The notes: generated by a model not told the origin, from the letters alone. Shown: positions 33,714 through 42,919, counted from the first letter of the stretch. The stretch: DNA of 64,000 bases from Sphingobacterium sp. UBA4616 (GCA_002386525.1 DGIS01000013.1:168789-232788), one strand, 5' to 3'. Numbers and translations are program-made.

Positions 33714-35214
33714 ATCGATGAACAAAAATCCAATCCTTTGGACAGATGGTTACAAATTGTGTCATAAGGATCAATATCCGGATCATACACAATGGGTATA
33801 CGAAACCTGGACTCCACGCATGTCACGCCTAGAAGGTATCAATCATGTTGTTTTCTTTGGACTTCAAGGGGCACTCGCCGAAATCACCAATTCATTTGAT
33901 GAGAACTTTTTTGCCCAGCCGGAAGAAAAGGTCGTCGCGGCGTATGAGGAAGCAATCGCATCCGTTTTTGAGCCGACAAACGTTAATTTTGCCTCAACAC
34001 ATGAATCAAAACATATCCGCGATCTGCATCGATTGGGCTATCTCCCAATCAAAGTAAAAGCCTTGCCCGAGGGCAGTCTAGTGCCAATCGGTGTGCCGAT
34101 GTTTACGATTGAAAATACACATCCGGATTTTTTCTGGCTGCCCGGATATCTGGAGACACAGCTATCCGCTTACGTCTGGTCGCCGATGACTGCGGCGACG
34201 ATAGCGGATCAATATAAAAGATTGTTGATGGGCTTTGCGGAGACAACGGGCGACGTCAATAAAGTTTTCACCCAAGCCGGAGATTTTTCCATGCGTGGCA
34301 TGGGTTCTCCCGAAACAGCATATCGTACAGCCGGTGGGCATCTATTAAGCTTCGGTGTATCGGCTACGCTTTCTGTCAGAGAGTATCTGAAATCGTACTA
34401 CCATGCAAAAAGTGATGTAATGATGTATACCCCATCCACGGAACACAGCGTGATGTGTTCCTATGGAGACGACGAAGTGGAAGCTTTCAGGCATCTCATC
34501 ACCAACGTCTACCCAAGTGGAAATATCTCTATTGTATCAGACACCTATGACCTCTGGCATGTCGTCGATCATGTTTTGCCGCAGTTGAAGGACATTATTA
34601 TGGCAAGAGCGGGTAAAGTGGTGATCCGTCCCGATAGTGGCGATCCTGTAAAAATTATCCGTGGTGATGCAGAATCTGATCGCAGTACTGTTCGGAAAGG
34701 TATTGTCGAACGTCTATATGAACTTTTTGGCGGCACGACCAACAGCAAAGGATTTAAGGAGCTGGATTCACATATCGGAGTGGTATATGGCGATTCCATT
34801 ACACTAGATAGGGCCAATGAAATCTGTCAAGGTCTGCTTGATAAGGGTTTTGCTTCCACCAATACCATATTGGGAATAGGCTCTTATACCTATCAATATG
34901 TCACACGCGATACTTTTGGTTTTGCGTTAAAAGGGACTGCCGAAATTGTCAATGGAGAATTTAAAGCAATTCAGAAGCGTCCCGCTACAGATACCGGAAA
35001 CTTTAAGAAATCGCAAAAGGGTATGGTGGCTGTTGTTTTCGAACATGATGAACTTCGTTTAATAGATAACCTGAACCCACAAACTGTAGCTGAACTGGAA
35101 AATAGAAACTTGCTGCGAGAATGTTATTTGAACGGTGAATTTATTCACACTTCTAGCTTTGAGGAAATAAGAAATAGATTAAAAACCGAAACAATTCGAG
35201 TATATGGAAAATAG
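33697..35214 (+). CDS. nadV: Nicotinamide phosphoribosyltransferase (NAMPT/NadV)
   Basis: About 505 residues from 33697; ATGs at 33706 and 33718 are also possible because the first bases overlap the upstream gene. It is close in length and motifs to vertebrate NAMPT: N-terminal ILWTDGYKLCHKDQYP, aspartate 196 in GDFSMRGMGS (the residue that selects amide over acid in human NAMPT), catalytic His 250 in STEHSVMCSYG, VSDTYDLWHVVDHVL, and R311/D313 in VIRPDSGDP. It should make NMN from nicotinamide and PRPP. It sits between the PRPP-synthetase-like gene and nadE, which it overlaps by 11 bp. Confidence 0.93.
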   Translation: MRTMFKSMNKNPILWTDGYKLCHKDQYPDHTQWVYETWTPRMSRLEGINHVVFFGLQGALAEITNSFDENFFAQPEEKVVAAYEEAIASVFEPTNVNFASTHESKHIRDLHRLGYLPIKVKALPEGSLVPIGVPMFTIENTHPDFFWLPGYLETQLSAYVWSPMTAATIADQYKRLLMGFAETTGDVNKVFTQAGDFSMRGMGSPETAYRTAGGHLLSFGVSATLSVREYLKSYYHAKSDVMMYTPSTEHSVMCSYGDDEVEAFRHLITNVYPSGNISIVSDTYDLWHVVDHVLPQLKDIIMARAGKVVIRPDSGDPVKIIRGDAESDRSTVRKGIVERLYELFGGTTNSKGFKELDSHIGVVYGDSITLDRANEICQGLLDKGFASTNTILGIGSYTYQYVTRDTFGFALKGTAEIVNGEFKAIQKRPATDTGNFKKSQKGMVAVVFEHDELRLIDNLNPQTVAELENRNLLRECYLNGEFIHTSSFEEIRNRLKTETIRVYGK

Positions 35215-35986
35215 CGTAAACAAACCGTTTTTCATCCAGGATGAAAACGTAGCACAGTATGCACAATTAATGGCATCCTGGATTGCTCAGCAAGTGAAAT
35301 CGGCCGGCCGTAAAGGACTTGTATTGGGAATGAGCGGTGGTATCGACTGCAGTGTTGTGGCTTGTTTATGCCGCCTTGCTCAAGTGGATGTACACTTGGT
35401 TATGATGCCCTATGGCAGCGATATGAATACTAGTAAAAGCCATCAGCATGCGATGGAGCTTATTCAGAAGTTTGATTTTCCCTATCATGTATTTGATATT
35501 CAGCCCGCGGTTGATGCCCTGACGATTCAGCGCGAAGGGTTTATAACGGAAGCCTCAGCAGCAAACAGAGCCTTGAGTATAGCGAATATCCGTCCACGTG
35601 TGCGGATGACCTATTTGTATCAATTTGCGCAGCTAGGAAGTAGATTTGTCATCGGTACAGGTAATTTGGCCGAAGCTACCGTGGGTTATTTTACAAAATG
35701 GGGCGATGGTGCCTACGATCTGAATCCGCTGGCAATGGTCACTAAACAGGAAGTGTATACATTAGCAAAATACTTGGGCGTACCGGAATCTATTCAGTAT
35801 AAAAGTCCGTCTGCTGGTCTTTGGGAAGGGCAGACAGATGAAGAGGAATTGGGGATGACTTATGCGCAAATTGATGGGTTTATTCTTAGCGGCACATCGG
35901 GCGACCTTACGATAGACGAACGTATTCGTAAGCGTATTGAGCAATCTGCACATAAGTTTGCTGCGATACCTACTTTTAAGGGGTAG
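35204..35986 (+). CDS. nadE: Ammonia-dependent NAD synthetase
   Basis: 260 residues, the length of the NH3-dependent form; no glutaminase domain. The ATP-pyrophosphatase loop is MSGGIDCSVVACL, where the usual SGGxDS has Cys in place of the final Ser. Other family blocks are IRPRVRMTYLYQFA, VIGTGNLAEATVGYFTKWGD and SPSAGLWEGQTDEEELG, all well conserved. It amidates nicotinate adenine dinucleotide to NAD+. With the nicotinamidase-like gene downstream it gives the operon a deamidating route in addition to NAMPT. Confidence 0.92.
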   Translation: MENSVNKPFFIQDENVAQYAQLMASWIAQQVKSAGRKGLVLGMSGGIDCSVVACLCRLAQVDVHLVMMPYGSDMNTSKSHQHAMELIQKFDFPYHVFDIQPAVDALTIQREGFITEASAANRALSIANIRPRVRMTYLYQFAQLGSRFVIGTGNLAEATVGYFTKWGDGAYDLNPLAMVTKQEVYTLAKYLGVPESIQYKSPSAGLWEGQTDEEELGMTYAQIDGFILSGTSGDLTIDERIRKRIEQSAHKFAAIPTFKG

Positions 35987-36083
35987 TTTTAAATGTTTAA
36001 GTAAACTAGCGCAAGCGCGCTCAGGTTGATCGGACCGCAAGGACGATTAGCGTTTTAACGCAATAAATACGGACTTAAAGAAA

Positions 36084-37007
36084 ATGAATAGCATGAAAAC
36101 ACCATTTGATCAGATTGTCGATGTGCAGCATATTGCCAGCGGCAAAAGCGATAATGTACCGGCCATGCTGGCCTTGGCACATGAGGAAAAGGTCGAGCCT
36201 GCAGCTTTGGATGCGAAACGAACACTGCTTTTGGCAATAGATGTTCAGAACGATTTTATGGAATCTATTGGGAGCCTCGCCGTCAAGGGTTCCAAAGGAG
36301 ATGTTCACCGTCTAACACAGTGGATGTACCGCAATTTGGGTTCCCTGACACAAGTGATGTGCAGCCTTGATTGTCATTCGATGATGCAGATTTTCCATGC
36401 CGACTGGTGGGTGGATGCGGAAGGAAATCATCCGGAGCCATTTACCATCATTCGCTATGCCGATGTCCGCGACGGTATCTGGCGCGCTACCGATGGCCGC
36501 CATACAGCATTAGCGCTCGATTATCTCCAGCAGCTGGAATCTGCGGGTAAAAAACAATTGTGTATCTGGCCATACCATTGTTTGGAGGGAACCTGGGGTG
36601 CACAGCTTGAGAGTCAATTTACGAATATGCTCTATTTCCATAGTGCTGTGCGCAAGATAAAACCGATCTTGGTTTACAAAGGACAGGATCCGTATACGGA
36701 GATGTATGGTATTATCAAAGCCGAGTATGATGACAATAAATTCGTAAACCATGCTGTACTTGAAGCAATACGGGCATACGATGCTATTTATATTGCGGGG
36801 GAGGCATCAAGCCACTGCGTATTGGCTTCGGCGGTACAGATTTTGGAATATTTTGAACATGATCGGTCAATTACCTCCCGTATTACTTTATTAACAGACT
36901 GTATGTCGCCGATCGGCGGATTCGAAGAGCAAACGCTACTGCAGTTTGACGCACTTAAAGAAAAATATGGGATACAGCTCAAACTGTCAACCGAAGTAAA
37001 TTTGTAG
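36084..37007 (+). CDS. Nicotinamidase-like cysteine hydrolase (isochorismatase superfamily)
   Basis: About 307 residues, longer than classic PncA (about 210) through an N-terminal extension and an insert near residues 110-150. The catalytic triad is recognisable: Asp in LLLAIDVQNDFM, Lys in ILVYKGQDP, and Cys in EASSHCVLASA. The metal site is in SLDCHSMMQIFH, and the WPYHCLEGTWGAQL block corresponds to WPxHCxxGTxGA of nicotinamidases. It should hydrolyse nicotinamide to nicotinate. A second start lies at 36093. The 98 bp before it contain small GC-rich hairpins but no clear promoter. Confidence 0.82.
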   Translation: MNSMKTPFDQIVDVQHIASGKSDNVPAMLALAHEEKVEPAALDAKRTLLLAIDVQNDFMESIGSLAVKGSKGDVHRLTQWMYRNLGSLTQVMCSLDCHSMMQIFHADWWVDAEGNHPEPFTIIRYADVRDGIWRATDGRHTALALDYLQQLESAGKKQLCIWPYHCLEGTWGAQLESQFTNMLYFHSAVRKIKPILVYKGQDPYTEMYGIIKAEYDDNKFVNHAVLEAIRAYDAIYIAGEASSHCVLASAVQILEYFEHDRSITSRITLLTDCMSPIGGFEEQTLLQFDALKEKYGIQLKLSTEVNL

Positions 37008-37010
37008 CTC

Positions 37011-37715
37011 ATGGCAAGTTCAATAGAAAAATACACCTATGTATATCCCAGACCGGCTGTCACCGTGGATTGTGTCATCTTTGGCTTTGATAAAAGCCAG
37101 CTCAAGGTATTATTGACAAAACGGGCAATAGAACCTTTCTTGGGAAAATGGGCATTTCCTGGCGGTTTTATCCAGGAAGATGAAACAGCCGAAGACTGTG
37201 CGCTTCGTAAGCTGCGGGAGGAGGCCGGTCTCCAGGATATTTTCCTTGAACAGCTATATACGTTTTCAGACTTAGCTCGTGATCCGCGTGGAAGAGTGAT
37301 CAGCATTGCTTATTATGCGCTTGTCAAGCCTGAAGCATATATGTTGGAAGCGGGTGTAGATATTGAAGCGGTTAGGTGGTTTGGCATTGATGAAAATAAA
37401 GATCTCGCTTTTGATCATATGCAGATCTTGAATACCGCAATCGAAAGACTCAAGGGGAAAATACGTTATCAGCCGATCGGTTTTGAACTTTTGCCCGAGC
37501 AGTTTACGTTGCCCGATTTGCACAATTTGTATGAAACCGTTCTGCAGCGCTCAATCGACCGCGGTAATTTTCGGAAAAAAATCCTCAGTATGGGGTTATT
37601 AATCGACCACAGCGATAAGCAAAAAGATCGGCGTGCCAGGGCCGCGAAGATCTATAGTTTTGACAGGGTAAAATATAAACAACTTACTGAATCGGGTTTT
37701 TATTTTGAAATATAA
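37011..37715 (+). CDS. nrtR: NrtR-type regulator (Nudix domain plus winged helix)
   Basis: 234 residues. The N-terminal Nudix domain has the box G(x5)E(x7)-R-K-L-R-E-E-A-G-L (about residues 51-73), in which the first Glu of REUxEE is Lys, so hydrolysis may be lost as in many NrtR proteins. The C-terminal ~80 residues form a winged helix (LPDLHNLYETVLQRSIDRGN, FRKKILSMGLLID). NrtR proteins repress NAD-salvage genes and respond to ADP-ribose or related nucleotides. It is the last gene of the operon, starting 3 bp after the nicotinamidase-like gene. The two TGAGTA-N5-TACTCA palindromes upstream of 32901 are its most likely sites. Confidence 0.88.
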   Translation: MASSIEKYTYVYPRPAVTVDCVIFGFDKSQLKVLLTKRAIEPFLGKWAFPGGFIQEDETAEDCALRKLREEAGLQDIFLEQLYTFSDLARDPRGRVISIAYYALVKPEAYMLEAGVDIEAVRWFGIDENKDLAFDHMQILNTAIERLKGKIRYQPIGFELLPEQFTLPDLHNLYETVLQRSIDRGNFRKKILSMGLLIDHSDKQKDRRARAAKIYSFDRVKYKQLTESGFYFEI

Positions 37716-37733
37716 GTTTAACCATTGGAGCCT

Positions 37734-37771
37734 GACAGGCGGTCGTCAATGAACGACTGCCTGTCTGTTTT
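37734..37771 (+). terminator. Intrinsic terminator of the NAD operon
   Basis: GACAGGCGGTCGT (37734-37746) pairs with ACGACTGCCTGTC (37753-37765) over 13 bp with one G-T wobble and a six-base loop, followed by TGTTTT. It lies 18 bp after the nrtR stop. Confidence 0.8.
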
Positions 37772-37859
37772 AACCCAGGCTGAATCTTTTGATATCTTTA
37801 ATAAAGGCTCCGTGCAGATTTCATATCATCCCGCAATTGTCAGGTGAAGTCGGGTTAGG

Positions 37860-38420
37860 CTAACCCTGAAAATCGCCACAATCATGGACTTCAAACTGAT
37901 CGATCAAAGCTTTCTGTGTGTAGTATTTTGCGATACGTTTATTCTTTAGCAAAAGAGCATCCCCCTTTATTTGCAATTCGAAAATAGGTTCTTTCTCTAC
38001 TCGCTTGAAGATAAATTCATTGTGCTGAGTCTTTAGGATTAAGCCCGCCTCGCTGCTGGTATAGGTGAAGTCCTTAATCTGGTAGATTTCATTCGAATCA
38101 CAGACGTTGACCAAATGAAGCTGTTCTTTACTGATCTTGATTTCTGCAAGATCACAGGCATAACATATTCCGGAGAATTCGATCCCATATTTTTTAAAAC
38201 TATTTTTGCTTTCCGGCCGAAGAATGGTAATGGGATAGAGCTGCCTGAAAAGCGTAAGGTCATCATTGGATAGGGAGGTTTGGTCTTGTTGTTTGTGTAT
38301 GGAGTCTATGCTGGGAGCGCTGCTGAATACAACAATAGATTTTTTAACCTCATTCTTTTGTTGGCAGTTAAAAAGCAATGCCACGCAGGGCAGAAAAATA
38401 ATCTTTCGTATTAATTTCAT
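37860..38420 (-). CDS. Hypothetical lipoprotein
   Basis: 186 residues. Lipobox LFNCQQKN after a short hydrophobic leader. The mature region is unremarkable except for cysteines in FSGICYACDLAEI and VHDCGDF, which could form a disulfide or bind metal. No family recognised. It is monocistronic: an NAD-operon terminator lies on one side and the divergent WG/Sel1 gene on the other. Confidence 0.65.
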   Translation of the reverse strand: MKLIRKIIFLPCVALLFNCQQKNEVKKSIVVFSSAPSIDSIHKQQDQTSLSNDDLTLFRQLYPITILRPESKNSFKKYGIEFSGICYACDLAEIKISKEQLHLVNVCDSNEIYQIKDFTYTSSEAGLILKTQHNEFIFKRVEKEPIFELQIKGDALLLKNKRIAKYYTQKALIDQFEVHDCGDFQG

Positions 38421-38642
38421 TGTCGTTTCTTTTAGTAATGATTGTCGTTGCTGATAAACATATGGATTGACATGTAGTTTTCATTATTCAATCTCAATAC
38501 ATTTTTTTAAACAGAGACCGAAAAAATCCCTGTTTTCCGCTAATCGAAAAAACTGATAAATGCGTTATTTTTACCACATTCGCACGAGTCATAGGATGAT
38601 TTAAATCAATGCGACAGACACGAAAAATAGAAAAATTAACGC

Positions 38643-41117
38643 ATGGCACATCGCATTTATATTTATAATGTAAATCTCAAGACCAAAGAAACATATCCTT
38701 TTTATCTGGCCGAATGGAATTACGAAATTCCTATCCTCATGCGGCCATTATTTTCCGCCAATATCCGGTCTAAAGGTAGCCAGCTTTTTGCAAATAAGGA
38801 AGATGGAATCGCTAGGCTTCGCTATTTTTATGCGTTGTTGGCCGATAGGTATCAACTGCATTATAAAAAAAAATATTATGAGCCTGTGAACCGAATGTTT
38901 GAATTTTTGGAAGCCTTACCTTTCGATACATTTCAGATCGATGGGCGGGATGTGTTTAGCATGAACGCGGAGAAAGATACCCTGCAGGCTAAAGCATGGG
39001 CCGAAGAAATCAGCATGCAAGCCTTATTGTATGAACAAGCTGTCGATGAACAATCCTTAGATCCGCTGGGCTCGCTGTTGGAAACTTCTGGCTATGCTTC
39101 TTTTTTGGATGCTCTTCAAACCGATTGGATTGATTACGGATTGGGATTATGGTCGGAAGAGCTTTTGCGGGACAAAGGAGCTGAGGTTTTTGAAGCAGAG
39201 GGAAAGCAAGGATTAAGAAATGCGAAAGGTGATCTCCTGATTCCGGCAATATATGATGAAATATTCGAATTTAATGAACAGGGGATCGCTGTAGTTGAAG
39301 CAAATGGACGATTTGGCTACATCCATGCGAGCGGCGCTGAACTGGTATCCTGTCAATATAGTGATGCTTTTGACGCCCGGTCTATCCATGGAAACAACTA
39401 TGCAGAAGTGGAAGTGGCAGGAAAACGTGGCGTACTACATATTGATAGCAAACAGCTGAGCATACCTGCCTTATACGATGAGCTCGACTGGATCGCCTAC
39501 GGTTTTTTAAATGCGAGACAAGGGGAGAGCAACATTCTCCTTTCAGTTGAAGGACGATTGATTATTTCAGATCCTGTGCCCGAGTCGTTTATGTATGACT
39601 ATAACAAGCTGTTCTATAGCCGACAAAAAGGAACGATAAAAAAGAAGTATTATCTTATGGACGGTCAGTATTTGGGGACTTTTTTGGAAGGTAGCCTGGA
39701 GCCATTGGCCAATCGGTATTTTTGGATTAAACCCAATAAGCTACAGCCAAAAATTTCTGTCATTCAACCCAATGGTAATATGTTGGATGAGGGAATTGAC
39801 CGGATTATTGTGTTAGAAGGCTACCGAAGTATCGCGTATCTCAAAAATAAGAAATGGCAGCTTTATTCGCTTGAACATGGGATATTCCGATTGATGGATA
39901 ATCTGATAGAAAACGTCGCAGTAGATAGTATACAGCAGTACCGTAAAGATATTTTTGTCTTAAGCTGCTCCAAGACACAGGGGATTTATGATGCGCATCG
40001 CGGAGAATGGTTACTTGAACCTGTTGATGTCTATCAGAAAATCGATCATTGCTTTTTGGATTTTATGCGCATACACTGCCCACAGGGAATGCGCTATTTC
40101 GATACGAAGCTTAAATTTTGTAGTGAGCCTTATGATTATATCTGTTCGCCTTTTCACTATCCAGCGCCCGATGCAGTCTCAGGCGAACTCTTATTGCTTT
40201 TTAAGGGAGAGCGGATGTTTTATCTCGACCTAAACCGAAATGTGATAGAAATACCGGAGACAGCATTCGGATATTTATATACAGAGCGCTATCATCTACA
40301 GGGACGCGATCAAAACTATTTTGTACAGTTTTATCAAGCCTGGACGAAACGCAAGGGGGATGGGTATGAACAGTATTTCGATAATGACACATTAATGGAA
40401 AAGGGGAAGAAGCTTGATGCTGAAGGGAAATTCTCCGAAGCTATTCGCTTGCTCACAATCGGAGCCGGTCGCGGTAGTGCAGACTGTCAGTATTTACTTG
40501 GAAATATATATACAGATGCAGACTACGAGGGGATGGATATCGAAAAGGGAAAGTCCTTCTATGAACAGGCAATGGCGCAGGATCATGCTCAAGCATGGAA
40601 TAACTGGGCGTTTCTTTATGCGACAGCACATGGGGTTGAACTCGATATTTCGAAAGCTTTAAAAGGATATAGGAAAGCTGTTGCACTTGGAGAAGCTCAA
40701 GCTATGAGCAACTTAGGGAATTGGTATTACGAGGGTGTCTACGTGGAGCAAGACCATAGCGTAGCCTTAAATTACTTTAAGCAAGCGGAAAAGGCGGGTA
40801 TTTTCAATGATGCGCAAATGGCAGAAATCTATTATCAAAGACACGATTACACGAACTTATTGCGTTATTTGAAGAGAGATAAGGCAAATAAGTTTGCGGC
40901 TATTTATTATGGAATTTTGTATGAGGAAGGACTGGGCGTTAAACAAAGCTTACCCAAAGCCATCCGTTACTATGAGCAGGCCAATCAAGGGAGCGTGTAT
41001 GTCTATGCTGTCAATCGTTTGCTGCAGCTGTATGCTGCGCATGGAGTTGCAGCAAATGCTGAAAAATATGAGTTTTGGTTACATTTTGCTAAAGAAAATG
41101 CTGTGGAAATTGAATAA
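38643..41117 (+). CDS. WG-repeat and Sel1-repeat protein
   Basis: 824 residues with no signal peptide. The N-terminal ~140 residues are unassigned and helical. A WG-repeat region follows (GKQGLRNAKGDLLIPAIYDE, then NGRFGYIHASGAELVSCQYS, then GKRGVLHIDSKQLSIPALYDEL), with weaker repeats to about residue 560. The C-terminal ~250 residues are Sel1/TPR-like repeats (DCQYLLGNIYTD, AWNNWAFLYATAHGVELDIS, AMSNLGNWYYEGVYVEQD, YYGILYEEGLGVKQSLPKAI). Both repeat types mediate protein contacts; the function is unknown. A small membrane protein gene follows 106 bp downstream. Confidence 0.85.
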   Translation: MAHRIYIYNVNLKTKETYPFYLAEWNYEIPILMRPLFSANIRSKGSQLFANKEDGIARLRYFYALLADRYQLHYKKKYYEPVNRMFEFLEALPFDTFQIDGRDVFSMNAEKDTLQAKAWAEEISMQALLYEQAVDEQSLDPLGSLLETSGYASFLDALQTDWIDYGLGLWSEELLRDKGAEVFEAEGKQGLRNAKGDLLIPAIYDEIFEFNEQGIAVVEANGRFGYIHASGAELVSCQYSDAFDARSIHGNNYAEVEVAGKRGVLHIDSKQLSIPALYDELDWIAYGFLNARQGESNILLSVEGRLIISDPVPESFMYDYNKLFYSRQKGTIKKKYYLMDGQYLGTFLEGSLEPLANRYFWIKPNKLQPKISVIQPNGNMLDEGIDRIIVLEGYRSIAYLKNKKWQLYSLEHGIFRLMDNLIENVAVDSIQQYRKDIFVLSCSKTQGIYDAHRGEWLLEPVDVYQKIDHCFLDFMRIHCPQGMRYFDTKLKFCSEPYDYICSPFHYPAPDAVSGELLLLFKGERMFYLDLNRNVIEIPETAFGYLYTERYHLQGRDQNYFVQFYQAWTKRKGDGYEQYFDNDTLMEKGKKLDAEGKFSEAIRLLTIGAGRGSADCQYLLGNIYTDADYEGMDIEKGKSFYEQAMAQDHAQAWNNWAFLYATAHGVELDISKALKGYRKAVALGEAQAMSNLGNWYYEGVYVEQDHSVALNYFKQAEKAGIFNDAQMAEIYYQRHDYTNLLRYLKRDKANKFAAIYYGILYEEGLGVKQSLPKAIRYYEQANQGSVYVYAVNRLLQLYAAHGVAANAEKYEFWLHFAKENAVEIE

Positions 41118-41223
41118 TAGCACGAGCATTATGATCGCATGGAAAACGACTCATTACAAATACCGCTATCGCACGGATAAGAGAAGTGTCTTTAATAAAT
41201 TAGTTAAACATAATTAGTAAATC

Positions 41224-41451
41224 ATGTTGTCATCAGCAAATATAGATTTCAGCGGCATTCTAATCGATTTGATCACGATTGTTTTTTTTGGATTTGGAAC
41301 AGTTTACACGCTCGCGCTGGGGATTATTCACATTGTAAGGAAAAAGACGCGAACTGTAGGGTATTATTTGCTGTCGTTTCTGCTGTCGGGCCTTATTGGG
41401 CTGGCTATTGCAGGATTGATGGCCTTTCTGTGGGTATTGTCACTTCAATAA
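41224..41451 (+). CDS. Small two-helix membrane protein
   Basis: 75 residues with two transmembrane helices (ILIDLITIVFFGFGTVYTLA and LLSFLLSGLIGLAIAGLMAF) joined by a basic loop (RKKTRT). No family recognised. It lies between the WG/Sel1 gene and a strong bidirectional terminator, with a plausible ATG. Its reality rests on composition and position. Confidence 0.55.
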   Translation: MLSSANIDFSGILIDLITIVFFGFGTVYTLALGIIHIVRKKTRTVGYYLLSFLLSGLIGLAIAGLMAFLWVLSLQ

Positions 41452-41464
41452 AGCGTGATGGTGT

Positions 41465-41523
41465 CGTTGGCTTTATTGCCATGATCTTTTATCGATGAAA
41501 TGATCATTGCGATAAAGCCAACG
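41465..41523. terminator. Bidirectional terminator between convergent genes
   Basis: CGTTGGCTTTAT (41465-41476) and its reverse complement at 41512-41523 enclose a second stem (ATGATC 41481-41486 with GATCAT 41502-41507). It fills the gap between the plus gene ending at 41451 and the minus gene ending at 41527. Confidence 0.65.
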
Positions 41524-41526
41524 CTA

Positions 41527-42057
41527 TTAATAGTTTTTGGCATTAACAATGTGCATAAGGTGATGGTTACAATGCCAGGCATATAAGCCAATGTTTACCT
41601 TTAAAGAGATCAACCTTTTGGTAGCCGGATGAATAAATCCTCTTTCTAGCTGTTCATCGGTTAGACTTTTGAGCAGAATCCCCCAACGTTCATGTAGGCC
41701 TTCAAGTAATTTTACCGAACTTTCTATGGGAATATTCTTAGCGTCTGGAAGTTCGGCCCACAATGTTTCTTCATATAATTTGATGGTGGGATCTTCTTCT
41801 GTCAAGGCCAATTTGAATCGGATAAAGCTGTTCATATGGCTGTCGGCACAGTGATGAACAACCTGACGAATGGTCCACCCTTCGGGCCGATAGCGTTTCT
41901 CCAGCATATCGTCCGTTAGGTCCCCGACTTCGGACTTTAATCTAGCCGGAAAATCTGTAATTGTTTTAATCCAGTCATTCAATAGCGTATGGTCGATAAC
42001 ATCTGGTATGGCGAAGCGACCGATAGGGTATCTGAGTTTTTCTAATTCATGTTGCAT
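41527..42057 (-). CDS. DinB/YfiT-family putative metal-dependent transferase or hydrolase
   Basis: 176 residues forming a four-helix DinB-type bundle. The N-terminal LRYPIGRFAIPD is typical of the YfiT/BstA group. The metal-binding histidines are in VVHHCADSHMNSFIRFKLAL and, near the C-terminus, YAWHCNHHLMHI. YfiT relatives are thiol transferases (bacillithiol S-transferases) or Ni/Zn-dependent hydrolases; the substrate is unknown. Monocistronic and convergent with the small membrane protein. Confidence 0.85.
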   Translation of the reverse strand: MQHELEKLRYPIGRFAIPDVIDHTLLNDWIKTITDFPARLKSEVGDLTDDMLEKRYRPEGWTIRQVVHHCADSHMNSFIRFKLALTEEDPTIKLYEETLWAELPDAKNIPIESSVKLLEGLHERWGILLKSLTDEQLERGFIHPATKRLISLKVNIGLYAWHCNHHLMHIVNAKNY

Positions 42058-42253
42058 AGCCTAAAATTAATTAAAATAAACGCTAGATTCCTAATATTTA
42101 TAGCTATGGCTTAGTAAATATTTTCTGGTATTTGCACTTATACTCGTGTAATTTGGATGCGATAAAGAATTGTGGTAATTTCGGCAAAATTGATCAGGAC
42201 ATGGAAGGTCCATTCGGTTGGTGGGCGATTGACCATGCAATAAAAAGCAAAAA

Positions 42254-42919
42254 ATGAAAAGTCTAAAAGAATTGATAGATACAGGTAATTCTGGATGGAA
42301 GCTCGTGCAGAGTTGGATGAAGGAAGCGACAAATTCATCTGAAGTGCTTACCCGCGATCCAAAGAGAGCTGATGAAGAACTTCTGCGGGCGCAGATCACC
42401 ACGAAATCTCCCATGGGAGCCATTATCCACCAGACTGGTGGCATTTTAATCGATGGAGGCTGGCTGCGAATTTTAGGTTCAGGTTCGCCAAAACTGAACC
42501 GCGGAATAATGGAATGGAATAAAGGGAAAAGCTTTGTTAAGGAAGGTGAAAAAGGTGGCTTTCTACTCATAGCTGACGACGTTTTGGGTGGTTACTTTGC
42601 GATCAACGCAGGGGCTCTAGGCGATAGTATTGGACAGGTTTACTATTTTGCGCAAGATACTTTACAATGGGAAAGCTTGGAATGTGGCTATTCGGACTTT
42701 ATCTTCTGGGCATTAAAAGGGGATGTCGCACAGTTCTATGAAACGTTCAAATGGAAAGACTGGAACGATGATGTGAAATCCCTAAATGGTAATCAGGTAT
42801 TTTCGTTTTACCCGTTTTTATGGACGGATGAAGCGTGGGACTTTCGAAAAGTGGACCGTAAGCCTGTGGCTATTGACGAGAACTACCACTTTACCATGGA
42901 ATTTGCGGGCGGACGTTAA
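42254..42919 (+). CDS. DUF2625-family protein
   Basis: 221 residues, cytoplasmic. Diagnostic stretches are SPMGAIIHQTGGILIDGGWL, LRILGSGSPKLNRGIMEWN, GGFLLIADDVLGGYFAINAG and FYPFLWTD, as in the widespread but uncharacterised DUF2625 family. It has no co-transcribed neighbour. The long reading frame antisense to its first third was judged a shadow. Confidence 0.8.
   Translation: MKSLKELIDTGNSGWKLVQSWMKEATNSSEVLTRDPKRADEELLRAQITTKSPMGAIIHQTGGILIDGGWLRILGSGSPKLNRGIMEWNKGKSFVKEGEKGGFLLIADDVLGGYFAINAGALGDSIGQVYYFAQDTLQWESLECGYSDFIFWALKGDVAQFYETFKWKDWNDDVKSLNGNQVFSFYPFLWTDEAWDFRKVDRKPVAIDENYHFTMEFAGGR

Noticed and set aside
35987..36083. GC-rich short hairpins between nadE and the nicotinamidase-like gene as a riboswitch or tRNA-like element
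   Set aside because: Only small local stems are visible, with no conserved core of a known class; too weak to call.
40894..41217. 107-codon plus-strand frame overlapping the end of the WG/Sel1 gene
   Set aside because: Out-of-frame shadow of the Sel1 repeats with Met/Ser/Cys-rich nonsense composition.
42091..42570. 159-codon reading frame antisense to the DUF2625 gene
   Set aside because: It overlaps the well-supported DUF2625 gene on the other strand, has low-complexity composition and no recognisable motif or start signal.
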